DNA from: an uncultured Pelagibacteraceae bacterium
GTDB taxonomy: Bacteria > Pseudomonadota > Alphaproteobacteria > Pelagibacterales > Pelagibacteraceae
DNA length: 51,968 nucleotides
Assembly (NCBI GenBank): GCA_902589705.1
Contig: CACITX010000004.1
Location: 1-51,968 of the forward strand
Direction: 5' to 3'
Shown: positions 17,438 through 25,251 of the stretch, one piece after another
How the letters are laid out: the number at the start of each line of letters is the position of its first letter
Position numbering within the stretch: the first letter of the stretch is position 1
The notes under the pieces: generated by a model
What the model saw: the letters and a program-made list of their open reading frames with translations, nothing else
Databases searched by the model: none
Told to the model about the DNA's origin: nothing
Program-made: the position numbers and the translations under genes

Positions 17438-17827
17438 ATGAGTAAGCTAGATAAAGAAAGTGTGATTGGTATAACGGCATTGCTAGTACATGCTGCTAAT
17501 ATTGATGAAAATTATTCAAACCACGAAAAAAAGCTGGTCAAAGAATTCATAAAATCTTATATTAAAGATGAGAATTCAGATGAAATATTAAAGAAGGCTG
17601 AAGAAATAGAAAAAAACTCAAATCAATTACTTAATTACACAAATATTATAAAACAAAATTCATTAGAAATAAAAAAAGATATTATTGAACATCTTTGGAA
17701 AGTATTAATATCAGATAATACCGTAGATCAATATGAATCTAATTTAATGAGACGGATTTGCGGGTTAATATATTTTTCAGATAAAGAATGTGCTGAAATT
17801 AAACTAAACTTAATTAACTCAAAATGA
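17438..17827 (+). CDS. TerB-like small helical protein
   Basis: The 129-residue protein is predicted all-helical and soluble. It has the TerB-type pattern: a first helix [13 protein letters not shown], an acidic loop before a Glu-Lys-Lys helix start, and a repeat of the pattern in [16 protein letters not shown] followed by [10 protein letters not shown]. TerB-like domains bind metal ions or act as membrane-surface helpers; the function here is unknown. It starts 3 bases after the helicase stop, and its stop overlaps the ferredoxin start (ATGA), so translation is coupled. In many alphaproteobacteria I recall an S4-domain RNA-binding protein gene in this slot. Confidence 0.72.
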   Translation: MSKLDKESVIGITALLVHAANIDENYSNHEKKLVKEFIKSYIKDENSDEILKKAEEIEKNSNQLLNYTNIIKQNSLEIKKDIIEHLWKVLISDNTVDQYESNLMRRICGLIYFSDKECAEIKLNLINSK

Positions 17828-18165
17828 CTTATATAGTAAAAGATGAATGTATTAAATGTAAGCTGACCGATTGCGTAGAGGTTTGTCCGGTAGATTGTTT
17901 TTATGAAGGAGAAAATATGCTGGTTATCAATCCAGATGAATGTATTGATTGTGGAGTTTGCGAACCTGAATGTCCAATAGATGCTATAAAGGCTGATTCT
18001 GATGAAAGTGTCAAAGGAATGGAAAAATGGCTGTTGCTTAATAAAAAGTTTTCTGCAATATGGCCTAATATTTCAAAAAAAAAAGAGCCAATGGCTGAAC
18101 ATGAAAAATTTAGAGAAATTAAAGATAAATACGATAAGCATTTTTCTGAAAAACCCGGAAAATAA
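17824..18165 (+). CDS. fdxA: 7Fe-8S ferredoxin (FdxA type)
   Basis: The 113-residue ferredoxin has two Fe-S cluster motifs. The first has Cys9, Cys12, Cys17 and Cys21 followed by Pro, with an extra Cys25. The second has Cys40, Cys43, Cys46 and Cys50 followed by Pro. This layout is that of FdI-type ferredoxins with one 3Fe-4S and one 4Fe-4S cluster. The C-terminal extension ([16 protein letters not shown]) is also typical of alphaproteobacterial FdxA. It carries low-potential electrons, but the partner is unknown. It overlaps the upstream TerB-like gene by 4 bases and is followed by carD after 5 bases. Confidence 0.95.
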   Translation: MTYIVKDECIKCKLTDCVEVCPVDCFYEGENMLVINPDECIDCGVCEPECPIDAIKADSDESVKGMEKWLLLNKKFSAIWPNISKKKEPMAEHEKFREIKDKYDKHFSEKPGK

Positions 18166-18170
18166 AAAAC

Positions 18171-18845
18171 ATGCCTAAAAAGAAAAAATTAAAAAAAATA
18201 AAAAAAGCTAAAAAAGTAAAAAAAGTAAAAATTAAGAATTCTGCTAAATCTGTAGCTAAACCACTTGAGAAAAAAAACACTATACCTGGACAAGATGAAA
18301 AACCAGAGATTAAAAAAATTAAAAAGCAGCCTACAGAAAAACGTATTTATAATTTAAAAGATTTTGTTGTGTATCCGAAGCATGGTGTAGGTAAAATCAC
18401 AGCTATTGAAAAAGCAAAAATTGGAGAAATTGACATTCAATTTTATAAAATACTTGTTGAAAAAGAAAAATTAACTTTAACTGTTCCTATAAACCAACAG
18501 TCAAACTTAAGACCAATATCCTCTATTAATCAAATCAATAAATGTATTTCTATTTTAAAAACTAAGCCAAAAATAAAAAGGACGATGTGGAGTAGACGTG
18601 CTCAAGAATATGATCAAAAAATCAACTCGGGTAAAATCTATGAATTAGCTGAGGTGGTAAAAGATCTTAATAAGAACACAGATATCATAGCCGATCAGTC
18701 TTATTCTGAAAGGCAATTATTTGAAAAAGCGTATGAAAGGCTTAAATCTGAGTTTGAGGCGGTTCTAAAAACAAGCCCTGAGGAAGTTCAAAAGAAAATG
18801 GATAAAGCCTTAGGTAGAACAAATATTTCAGAGAGCGCAGAATAA
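18171..18845 (+). CDS. carD: CarD-family transcription regulator with Lys-rich N-terminal extension
   Basis: Residues from about 61 onward match CarD: the Tudor-like RNA-polymerase-interacting domain (FVVYPKHGVGKITAIE) and the helical DNA-binding part (WSRRAQEYDQKINSG, then AEVVKDL). CarD binds the RNA polymerase beta subunit and stabilises open promoter complexes. The protein is 224 residues, against roughly 160-170 for usual CarD. The extra ~60 residues at the N-terminus are very rich in Lys (starting MPKKKKLKKIKK). The ATG at 18171 is 5 bases after the fdxA stop. A later start inside the extension cannot be excluded, but none of the later residues up to the domain is Met. Confidence 0.92.
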   Translation: MPKKKKLKKIKKAKKVKKVKIKNSAKSVAKPLEKKNTIPGQDEKPEIKKIKKQPTEKRIYNLKDFVVYPKHGVGKITAIEKAKIGEIDIQFYKILVEKEKLTLTVPINQQSNLRPISSINQINKCISILKTKPKIKRTMWSRRAQEYDQKINSGKIYELAEVVKDLNKNTDIIADQSYSERQLFEKAYERLKSEFEAVLKTSPEEVQKKMDKALGRTNISESAE

Positions 18846-18881
18846 AAAAACGCCCTCTTTAAAAAATTAAAAAGGGCGTTT
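18844..18881 (-). terminator. Terminator between convergent carD and the 22-aa basic peptide gene
   Basis: The stem AAACGCCCT (18848-18856) with AGGGCGTTT (18873-18881) is perfect. On the minus strand it ends in seven Ts, a good intrinsic terminator for the small gene at 18896-18964. On the plus strand the tail is only TTT then AG, so it serves carD less well. Confidence 0.75.
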
Positions 18882-18895
18882 AGTTAAAGAGAAAA

Positions 18896-18964
18896 CTATC
18901 TTTTTCTTCTTCTCTTTTTAGCTTTTTTCTTTTTCTTTTTAGCTTTTTTTCTTCTTTTAGCCAT
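18896..18964 (-). CDS. 22-residue extremely basic peptide (Lys/Arg-rich)
   Basis: The predicted peptide is 22 residues: 12 Lys, 6 Arg, 3 Ala and the initiator Met. It starts MAKRRKKAKK and ends in RRRKR. Evidence that it is a gene: a strong Shine-Dalgarno (AAGGGAG, 18976-18970) lies 5 bases before the ATG, in a genome where most genes lack one, and a terminator follows directly (18844-18881). The composition suits nucleic-acid binding, as in tiny histone-like or ribosome-associated peptides, but I recognise no family. A low-complexity artefact is the main alternative. The 208 bases upstream (18965-19172) hold an AT-rich leader and no other gene. Confidence 0.65.
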   Translation of the reverse strand: MAKRRKKAKKKKKKAKKRRRKR

Positions 18965-19036
18965 CTTTTCTCCCTTGTTGTTAAACAAATCTTAATGATT
19001 CGTTTGTTAATTAAACATTAATTATTAAAAGATTCA

Positions 19037-19042
19037 TGTCAA
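19037..19042 (-). promoter_or_regulatory. Possible -35 element for the 22-aa peptide gene
   Basis: A perfect TTGACA reads on the minus strand, 73 bases before the ATG at 18964. The expected -10 window (19014-19020) holds only weak matches such as TAATGT or AATGTT. The leader between them contains an imperfect inverted repeat (TTAACAAA with TTTGTTTAA, 18981-19010). Confidence 0.3.
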
Positions 19043-19172
19043 ACATAAATTATTTTACAAAATTGATTCAAAATTTAATTTTTTAATAAATTTTTTTATT
19101 TTTTTAAATATTTTAAAAAAGTTAGCAATATCAATGTTTTTTTAAGCAATTTGTTTTAATTTTTTTATAAAA

Positions 19173-20849
19173 TTAATAAAGATTTTCTAATTGTTGTTTA
19201 TATTTTTTAATTATTTCTTTTCTTTTTAACTTTAAAGTCGGTGTTAACATTCCGTTTTCAATTGTAAATTCTTCGTTAATTAAAATAAATTTTTTAACTT
19301 TTTCTATTAAAGTTAAACTTTTATTTATATTTTCAATTATAAGTTTAATTTTATCTTTATTAATTTCTTTCTCTATAACTAATAATGCAACTAAGTAATT
19401 TTTTTTATCTCCATAAACAAAAGATTGTTTAATAAATTCGTTTAAGCATAAAATATTTTCGATTTTACTAGGTGAAATATTGTCTCCACCTAAATTAACA
19501 ATAATATCTTTTTTTCTATCAGTTATTTTTAAATAATTATTGTGATCAAGTTCACCAATATCACCTGTATGTAACCATCCATCCTTTATTACTCTTTTAG
19601 TTTCCTCCTTAAGATTCCAATAACCTAACATTACATTTTCACCCTTTATTAAAATTTCACCATCCTCTGCTATTCTCACTTTATTAGTTCTAAATGGAGG
19701 ACCCACGGTCTCAACTTTTACTAAATCTGGTAAATTACAGCTCACTACTGGAGATGTCTCGGTTAGACCGTAGCCTTGTAATGTGGGTAGTCCTATAGCA
19801 TTTAAAAATTCACCGATTTTTTGATCTAAGGCTCCCCCACCAGACACAAAGGCTTGAAGATTTCCACCAAATTGATTTCTTATTTTTTTTCTGACTAATT
19901 TTTCACATAAAAAATTAATGATTTTTTCTCCTAAAGTTAATACCTCTTTTTTAAGTATTTTTTTTCCAAGATATAAAGTTTGATTAATTAATTTTTTTTT
20001 AAGCCCTTTTTGTTTTTCAAAATTTATATTTATTTTTGTAAAAAGATTTTGATAAAATCTTGGTACTGCTGTCATAATAGTTGGTTTAGCAACTCCCATA
20101 TTAGAAATTAATTTTTCTAAACTTTCAGCATAAAAAACTTTTGCGCCTACAATGATTTGTATAAATTGAACTGTGTGTTCGTAAGAATGTGATAAAGGCA
20201 ACCAAGTTAAAAATATTGGATCTTTTTTTTTTATTAAAGTTTCAAGTAATTCAACTGCTCCTTCACAATTAGATAGAATGCCACCGTGACTTAAAATTAC
20301 TCCTTTTGGGTTGCCTGATGTACCTGATGTATAAATAATACATGCAGGCATATTTCTTTTTAAATTATTATTAATTTCTTTTTTATAATTATCTTCACGA
20401 AAAATATTCTTTATTAATAAACTATCAGCTTCTATCTCTTCAAAAGAGATTATTTTTTGCTCATTTAAATTTACATAATTTTTTATTTTCTTAAATTGAT
20501 CATTGTTAGAGACAATAATTAAAGACGGCTTACAGTCGTTTAGAATATATTTATAATCATTTGATGAATATGTTGTAAAAATTGGAACTGAAATTCCTCC
20601 TGCATTCATAACTGCAAGATCTGACATCAGCCAATAAGGTCTGTTCTCAGATAATATTAAGCATCGATCCCCTTCATTGATTAAGGTTTTTATTTTTGTA
20701 GAAAGCTTAAAAATTCTCTCTTTAATATCACCCCAAGTATAGGTTGGTTTATTTGGTTTTAACCATTTTAAAAAAGGTCTGTTAGGATCAACTTCATCAC
20801 ACTTTTTAAAATAAAGTTCTACTAGACTATTTAGTTTATCTATTTCCAT
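19173..20849 (-). CDS. Long-chain acyl-CoA synthetase-like AMP-dependent ligase
   Basis: The 558-residue protein is an acyl-adenylate-forming enzyme. It has the P-loop CIIYTSGTSGNPKG, the GYGLTETSPVVS motif, the adenylate contact GWLHTGDIGEL, and DRKKDIIVNLGGDNISP. It resembles the FadD15-type long-chain acyl-CoA ligases. It lacks a visible PRTxxGK-type ending; the C-terminus ends TPTLKLKRKEI, as in that subgroup. The likely substrate is a fatty acid, activated to acyl-CoA. It is preceded on the minus strand by the tRNA-Leu gene, 4 bases away. Confidence 0.9.
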   Translation of the reverse strand: MEIDKLNSLVELYFKKCDEVDPNRPFLKWLKPNKPTYTWGDIKERIFKLSTKIKTLINEGDRCLILSENRPYWLMSDLAVMNAGGISVPIFTTYSSNDYKYILNDCKPSLIIVSNNDQFKKIKNYVNLNEQKIISFEEIEADSLLIKNIFREDNYKKEINNNLKRNMPACIIYTSGTSGNPKGVILSHGGILSNCEGAVELLETLIKKKDPIFLTWLPLSHSYEHTVQFIQIIVGAKVFYAESLEKLISNMGVAKPTIMTAVPRFYQNLFTKININFEKQKGLKKKLINQTLYLGKKILKKEVLTLGEKIINFLCEKLVRKKIRNQFGGNLQAFVSGGGALDQKIGEFLNAIGLPTLQGYGLTETSPVVSCNLPDLVKVETVGPPFRTNKVRIAEDGEILIKGENVMLGYWNLKEETKRVIKDGWLHTGDIGELDHNNYLKITDRKKDIIVNLGGDNISPSKIENILCLNEFIKQSFVYGDKKNYLVALLVIEKEINKDKIKLIIENINKSLTLIEKVKKFILINEEFTIENGMLTPTLKLKRKEIIKKYKQQLENLY

Positions 20850-20853
20850 AAAT

Positions 20854-20940
20854 TGGTGGGCGAAGAGAGACTCGAACTCTCAAGGTATTGCTACCACCGG
20901 ATTTTGAGTCCGGCGCGTCTACCAGTTCCACCATTCGCCC
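20854..20940 (-). tRNA. tRNA-Leu (anticodon CAA)
   Basis: The 87-base gene folds as a class II tRNA. The acceptor stem is GGGCGAA with TTCGCCC. The anticodon stem CCGGA/TCCGG holds the loop CTCAAAA, with anticodon CAA reading UUG. A long variable arm (GGTAGCAATACC) and the T-arm GTTCGAGTC follow. The 3' CCA is encoded in the DNA (20854-20856). It sits between the BASS transporter and acyl-CoA ligase genes on the same strand. Confidence 0.96.
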
Positions 20941-20955
20941 ATTTTTTGAAATAAT

Positions 20956-21801
20956 TTAATTTATTTTTCTTACTATGAGAACAAAAATAATTGAGGTAAC
21001 GAACATAATCAGTGCATATGCAGCGGTTGGCACCATAAATACTATATCGTCAAATAATTGTGTAGCAACGAAAACAGCTAAAGTTCCATTTTGTAAGCCG
21101 CATTCTAGCGAAATACATTTTCTTTGCTCTAGTCCTGAAGCTAAAAATTTAGCCATGTAATAGCCTATTAGAATCATTGTAATATTTAAAATGAAAGATA
21201 CTAAACCTGCTCTTGTGATAAAGCTAACTATCCTATCCCACTCTTCTACCCAAATAGAGATAAAGACAACTAGAAATAATATTACCGACAATCTCTGAAT
21301 TAATAGCGTCTTAGATATAATAAAATCCGTCATTAAACTTCTTACAATCATGCCAAAAATAACAGGTACTGTTACTACAAAAAACATTTTAGCTGCAATA
21401 TTAATCATGGATATTTCTTTAGTTATTTCAAAACCAAGAAAACTTGCAGAATTATAGACAATTAAAGGAACTGTTATTACAGAAATTAAACTCACAACTG
21501 CTGTTAATGTTACAGATAAAGCAACGTCACCATTAGCAAATTTAGTTAATATATTTGAAGTAACTCCACCGGGAGCTGCTGCAATTACCATTACACCAAG
21601 AGCGATTTCTGGTGGCATTGAAATAATATGAATTAAGATAAAAGCGATAATTGGAAGTATTATTACTTGACCTAAAAATCCTATTATAAAATCTCTAGGG
21701 ATTGTAATTACTCTTTTGAAATCTGTTAACGTAAGACCAAGGCCCAAACCGAACATTATTATGGCCAGACACACAGGAGCTATTGTTTTTGCTATTTCCA
21801 T
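20956..21801 (-). CDS. Bile acid:sodium symporter family (BASS) transporter
   Basis: The 281-residue membrane protein has about nine to ten hydrophobic segments. It carries BASS-family features: the early FGLGLGLTLTDFK segment, MVIAAAPGGVTSN in the middle (the cross-over helix region) and ECGLQNGTLAVFVA near the end. Bacterial members take up organic anions such as pyruvate, pantoate or other keto acids with sodium. The substrate here is unknown. The regulator-like gene upstream ends 4 bases before its ATG, so the two are probably co-transcribed. Confidence 0.92.
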   Translation of the reverse strand: MEIAKTIAPVCLAIIMFGLGLGLTLTDFKRVITIPRDFIIGFLGQVIILPIIAFILIHIISMPPEIALGVMVIAAAPGGVTSNILTKFANGDVALSVTLTAVVSLISVITVPLIVYNSASFLGFEITKEISMINIAAKMFFVVTVPVIFGMIVRSLMTDFIISKTLLIQRLSVILFLVVFISIWVEEWDRIVSFITRAGLVSFILNITMILIGYYMAKFLASGLEQRKCISLECGLQNGTLAVFVATQLFDDIVFMVPTAAYALIMFVTSIIFVLIVRKIN

Positions 21802-21805
21802 AATT

Positions 21806-22831
21806 TTAATTAACTTTTAGTTTTGAGTGTTTCATCAAATTATACATGGTTGTTGTAAAATTTGACCAAAGTTTTTGATGTATAAGATAATTTTCTTCTA
21901 AACCCTTAAGGTGTACTGGTTGACTGCCAATCGAATATTCTAGGTTTTTATTTCTATTAATTAATTTTTTCTTTTCCATTACTTTAAGTTTTCTAATTAC
22001 TGTAGCTCTAGGAATCGCTGAAATATCAGATATCGACGATGCATTAATACCTCTTTTCGCTTTATGTTTTAACAAATGTAGATAAAAATCCTTAAAATTA
22101 CTTGGAGGATCAATAATCTGTTTTTCGGTTTTTTCTATTAATTCTCTCATTTGAACTAAAGCGATTGAGCCCCATACATTCCACGACTCTAAGTCACCAA
22201 AAAAGGTTCTATGACGGACTAAATAGGATATTTGAAATCTAAAGAAATATTCCCAGCTTACAGTAAAATGGTCTTGTATAAACTTTACTATTGTTTCTTG
22301 ACTAATTTTATCTCCAAACCATTTTTGTGAAGATAATATATTTGAAAATTTTGCCAAACACGCTGCGATTAAACCTATCGATGTTACTGGTTTTTGTATC
22401 GCAATTTTTGATACATTTAAAAATATAGATTTACCGTCTCTATAAATTATGCCTTGATCTTGTAAAAAGTTTACTTTTCTTCTTATTGTTTCTTTAGGAA
22501 TGTTTAAATCTTTCGATATTTCAATTAAATTTATTTTATCTATTGATAACTTCTCTTGATTATAAAAACTTTCAAAAGACATGTAGTGAAATCGATCAGA
22601 CAAATTGAGAAAAACTTTATTAATTAAATATATTAACACTAAGTATGTATCGAAATCTTTAAATACAGTGTAAGCCTGATTAACCCAAGTTTGTTGAAAT
22701 TTTATGAAGTGTTTTAAAACTTCATTATTGTTTTTTTGAAAGATTTCCCAAACTGAAGAGCTATCTATAGTTTGTTCTAGATTGTCAGGCTTTGTAAATT
22801 GAGCAATTTTTATGTCTACAGGTTTGTTCAT
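21806..22831 (-). CDS. Unknown protein with two winged-helix-like DNA-binding segments
   Basis: I do not recognise the family. The 341-residue soluble protein has two regions that look like helix-turn-helix plus wing. The first is around residues 103-140 (LIEISKDLNIPKETIRRKV, then LQDQGIIY). The second is around residues 265-305 (SDISAIPRATVIRKL, then KKKLINRN). A mostly helical region rich in aromatic residues lies between (SWEYFFRFQISYL, RTFFGDLESW). This suggests a transcription regulator. It is followed after 4 bases by the BASS transporter gene, which it may control, and preceded after 6 bases by a small membrane-protein gene. Confidence 0.7.
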   Translation of the reverse strand: MNKPVDIKIAQFTKPDNLEQTIDSSSVWEIFQKNNNEVLKHFIKFQQTWVNQAYTVFKDFDTYLVLIYLINKVFLNLSDRFHYMSFESFYNQEKLSIDKINLIEISKDLNIPKETIRRKVNFLQDQGIIYRDGKSIFLNVSKIAIQKPVTSIGLIAACLAKFSNILSSQKWFGDKISQETIVKFIQDHFTVSWEYFFRFQISYLVRHRTFFGDLESWNVWGSIALVQMRELIEKTEKQIIDPPSNFKDFYLHLLKHKAKRGINASSISDISAIPRATVIRKLKVMEKKKLINRNKNLEYSIGSQPVHLKGLEENYLIHQKLWSNFTTTMYNLMKHSKLKVN

Positions 22832-22837
22832 TAAAAA

Positions 22838-23023
22838 TTACTTTTTCCAAGTAACGCTTTGATTAATAAGAATAGCCATTAAAATCCAAATGATAAAGGT
22901 ATCACCTGGAGAGAACCCATAGTCTGCGCCAAACATTCCCGCAACTATTACGATAGCGTAGATAACAACTGTCGATAAAATTAAACTTGCGAGGTATCTT
23001 AGAATTGTGCATTTTAAATTCAT
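22838..23023 (-). CDS. Small membrane protein, two predicted helices
   Basis: The 61-residue protein has two hydrophobic segments (about 9-28, LASLILSTVVIYAIVIVAG, and 41-54, TFIIWILMAILI) separated by a short polar loop, and ends in WKK. No family is recognised. It is on the same strand as, and 6 bases before, the two-winged-helix gene. Its ATG overlaps head to head with the preferred YqaA start at 23022. A TATAAT on the minus strand about 6-11 bases upstream would give a nearly leaderless message. No Shine-Dalgarno is visible. Real protein-like composition supports it, but a fortuitous ORF remains possible. Confidence 0.55.
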   Translation of the reverse strand: MNLKCTILRYLASLILSTVVIYAIVIVAGMFGADYGFSPGDTFIIWILMAILINQSVTWKK

Positions 23024-23621
23024 GTTAAAAAAATTATACGACAGATGTGTGGAACTTGCTAGGCATAAATTTTCTAAGCCTTTACTTGGCTTTGTAGCTT
23101 TTATCGAAAGTTTCTTTTTTCCTGTTCCACCAGATTTAATGATTGTGCCAATGGTTGTCGCTAAAAGAGAAGACTACTTAAAGATCTTTTTAATCGCTAC
23201 AACTGGCTCAGTTCTTGGAGGATTGTTCGGATATATGCTTGGAGTTTTTTTCTTAGACGCTTCAATGGTCATAATTGAATTTTATGGTTACGAAGAAAAA
23301 GTTTTTGAGATGCAAGATAAGATGTCAACAAAAGGTGGTTTCTTAGCTTGGCTTGGCATTATGTTTTTAGCTGGGTTTACACCTCTTCCCTTTAAAGTTT
23401 TTACGATAACAAGTGGAGTAATTGCTTATAATCTTCCTGTATTCTTTTTTATTTGTTTATTTACTAGAGGACTAAGATTTTTCTTAGTTTCTTATTTTAC
23501 ATATCTATTTGGAAAAAAATTTGGTGATTTCATAGAGAAAAGAGGTGCGCTTTGGTTTACTTTAACCGGTATTTTTATTGTAGTTTTAGCGATCGCCCTG
23601 TATATGATTTTCGTCAAATGA
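23022..23621 (+). CDS. YqaA/DedA-family (VTT domain) membrane protein
   Basis: From the ATG at 23022 the protein has 199 residues; an ATG at 23007 would add five. It has a SNARE-associated (VTT) domain: FVAIESFFFPVPPDL, then GSVLGGLFGYMLG, and the late FLAGFTPLPFKVFTITSG and RGLRFFLVSYFTY. The family is thought to flip or move lipids across the inner membrane; YqaA-type members are the short form. The stop overlaps the DsbB start (ATGA), so expression is coupled. The N-terminal codons overlap the divergent small membrane-protein gene. Confidence 0.88.
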   Translation: MLKKLYDRCVELARHKFSKPLLGFVAFIESFFFPVPPDLMIVPMVVAKREDYLKIFLIATTGSVLGGLFGYMLGVFFLDASMVIIEFYGYEEKVFEMQDKMSTKGGFLAWLGIMFLAGFTPLPFKVFTITSGVIAYNLPVFFFICLFTRGLRFFLVSYFTYLFGKKFGDFIEKRGALWFTLTGIFIVVLAIALYMIFVK

Positions 23622-24100
23622 TGAATAGTAATAAATTTATCTTAAATAGTATTTTAGCTTTTAGTTTTTTATCTTTAGCTATTGCTTACTTCATTCAATA
23701 TAAATTAGGACACAAACCTTGTAATTTATGCTTAATCGAAAGAATTCCATATATTTCATCATTAATTCTAATTTCATTAATATTTATATTAAATAAATTT
23801 CAAAAAGTTATTGCCGGCATATTATTGTTACTTTTTATTTTTGGTGCGGTAGTTTCTTTTTATCATGTTGGGATTGAACAAGGTTTTTTTAGTGAGTCAT
23901 TAGTGTGTGATTTGGGTGCCTCTTCTGAAAATTTATCTTCTGCGGAATTATTAAAACAACTTGAAAGCAACAAAGCTGTAAGCTGTAAAGATGTAACTTT
24001 TAGGTTTTTCGGCCTTTCTCTTGCTACAATTAATACAGTTATCTCAATTCTATTAAGTGGTATTATGATCAAAGTCATTAAAAATTATGGAAAAAACTAA
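23618..24100 (+). CDS. dsbB: DsbB-family disulfide bond formation protein
   Basis: The 160-residue inner-membrane protein has four hydrophobic helices. The first redox pair is Cys35 and Cys38 (KPCNLCLIERIPY), and the second periplasmic pair is in LVCDLG and AVSCKDV. DsbB re-oxidises DsbA and passes electrons to ubiquinone. A longer start at 23552 would read a different frame through the YqaA 3' end and give an unrelated N-terminus. The ATG at 23618, overlapping the YqaA stop as ATGA, is preferred. The gene overlaps the coq7 start by 14 bases, a quinone-related neighbour. Confidence 0.88.
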   Translation: MMNSNKFILNSILAFSFLSLAIAYFIQYKLGHKPCNLCLIERIPYISSLILISLIFILNKFQKVIAGILLLLFIFGAVVSFYHVGIEQGFFSESLVCDLGASSENLSSAELLKQLESNKAVSCKDVTFRFFGLSLATINTVISILLSGIMIKVIKNYGKN

Positions 24101-24620
24101 TAAGAAATATTTAGAAGAAATTATCCGAGTAGATCACGCTGGTGAGCGTGGAGCAATTAAAATATACGAAGGTCAACTTTTAGCTCTTAAAACTTTTAAG
24201 CAAGATGAATATTTAAAGCGAAAAATTGAAGAAATGAAAGAGCATGAAAAAGAACATTATGAATATTTTGATGGAGAAATTCAAAAAAGAAATATTAAAC
24301 CTACAAAACTTTTGCCTCTTTGGGATATCTTAGGAGTAACACTTGGTTTTGGTACTGCGATGCTTGGTGAAAAAGCAGCTATGCTATGCACTGCGTCTGT
24401 AGAAGAAGTAATTGATGATCATTATAAAAATCAAACTTACAAACTTGGTGATGATGAGAAAGAGTTAAAAGAAAAGATAATGAAATTTCGTCAAGATGAA
24501 TTAGATCATAAAGACATTGCTTATGAGCATGGAGCAACAAAAAAAGGTTTATTTGGGGTTTTAGATAAAGTAATTAAAACTTCATCTAGAATAGCAATTA
24601 CAATTTCAGAAAAAATTTAA
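24087..24620 (+). CDS. coq7: Demethoxyubiquinone hydroxylase (Coq7/UbiF-type di-iron)
   Basis: The 177-residue protein has the di-iron helices of Coq7: IIRVDHAGERGAIKIYEGQ (first Glu), MKEHEKEHYEYF (ExxH), the middle Glu in CTASVEEVIDDHY, and RQDELDHKDIAYEHGA (ExxH). It hydroxylates demethoxyubiquinone in the last ring step but one of ubiquinone synthesis, on the inner membrane surface. It overlaps the 3' end of dsbB by 14 bases and its stop abuts the convergent HNH gene without a gap. Confidence 0.95.
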   Translation: MEKTNKKYLEEIIRVDHAGERGAIKIYEGQLLALKTFKQDEYLKRKIEEMKEHEKEHYEYFDGEIQKRNIKPTKLLPLWDILGVTLGFGTAMLGEKAAMLCTASVEEVIDDHYKNQTYKLGDDEKELKEKIMKFRQDELDHKDIAYEHGATKKGLFGVLDKVIKTSSRIAITISEKI

Positions 24621-25190
24621 TTAGGGTTCTAATTCAATATCCCAATACAAGTAATCCATCCAGCTTTCATGTAAAAAGTTTGGTGGAAAATTTCTACCGT
24701 TTCTATGAAGATCTTCTACAGTAGGTGCATAAGGTTTGTTTGCTAACTTTAAATCACAATCTTTATAAAGCTTGCCGCCTTTTTTAACGTTACAACTTGA
24801 GCAAGCTGTTACAACGTTATTCCAGTCTGTTAATCCTCCTCTAGATTTTGGCAATAGATGATCGAAAGTTAAATCTTTTTTATCTCCGCAATATTGACAA
24901 GTAAATTTATCTCTTAAAAAAACATTGAACCTTGTAAAGTTTGGATTTTTTGAAGGTTGAATAAAATTTTTAAGGGCTATTACACTTGGTAAATTCATTT
25001 CAAAAGATGGACTTCTTATTTTTCTTTTATAATTTGAAACTATACTTACACGGTCTAAGAAAACTGATTTTACTGCGTCTTGCCAACACCAAATTGATAA
25101 AGGGTAATAACTTAAAGGTCTAAAATCAGCGTTTAAAACTAGCGCTGGACATTTTTCTAAAGGAACTTTATCTGCAGAAGATATAATCAT
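24621..25190 (-). CDS. HNH endonuclease family protein
   Basis: The 189-residue protein has the HNH core: FTCQYCGDK with the first zinc Cys pair, LTFDHLLPKSRGG with the catalytic His, WNNVVTACSSCNVKKGG with Asn and the second Cys pair. N-terminal sequence ALVLNADFRPLSYYPL is typical of a widespread group of chromosomal HNH proteins in alphaproteobacteria and cyanobacteria. Their cellular role is unclear. There is no restriction or mobile gene beside it, so a housekeeping DNA repair or processing role is more likely than defence, by inference. Confidence 0.9.
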   Translation of the reverse strand: MIISSADKVPLEKCPALVLNADFRPLSYYPLSIWCWQDAVKSVFLDRVSIVSNYKRKIRSPSFEMNLPSVIALKNFIQPSKNPNFTRFNVFLRDKFTCQYCGDKKDLTFDHLLPKSRGGLTDWNNVVTACSSCNVKKGGKLYKDCDLKLANKPYAPTVEDLHRNGRNFPPNFLHESWMDYLYWDIELEP

Positions 25191-25251
25191 ACTTTAAGCT
25201 AACTGATACTAAAAATTTTATCAAGTTATAAATATGTTACAGTTTTAAAGC

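Noticed and set aside
17438..17827. Tellurite-resistance role for the TerB-like protein
   Set aside because: No other ter genes are nearby and the TerB fold is used in many settings; operon context points elsewhere.
18965..19172. Further gene or RNA in the gap between the 22-aa gene and the acyl-CoA ligase
   Set aside because: Very A/T-rich, with T-runs and no open frame with a start and RBS; only a possible -35 and an imperfect inverted repeat.
23552..23617. Upstream start for DsbB at 23552
   Set aside because: It would read 22 extra residues from within the YqaA coding region in another frame, without family similarity; the ATGA overlap at 23618 is a better start.
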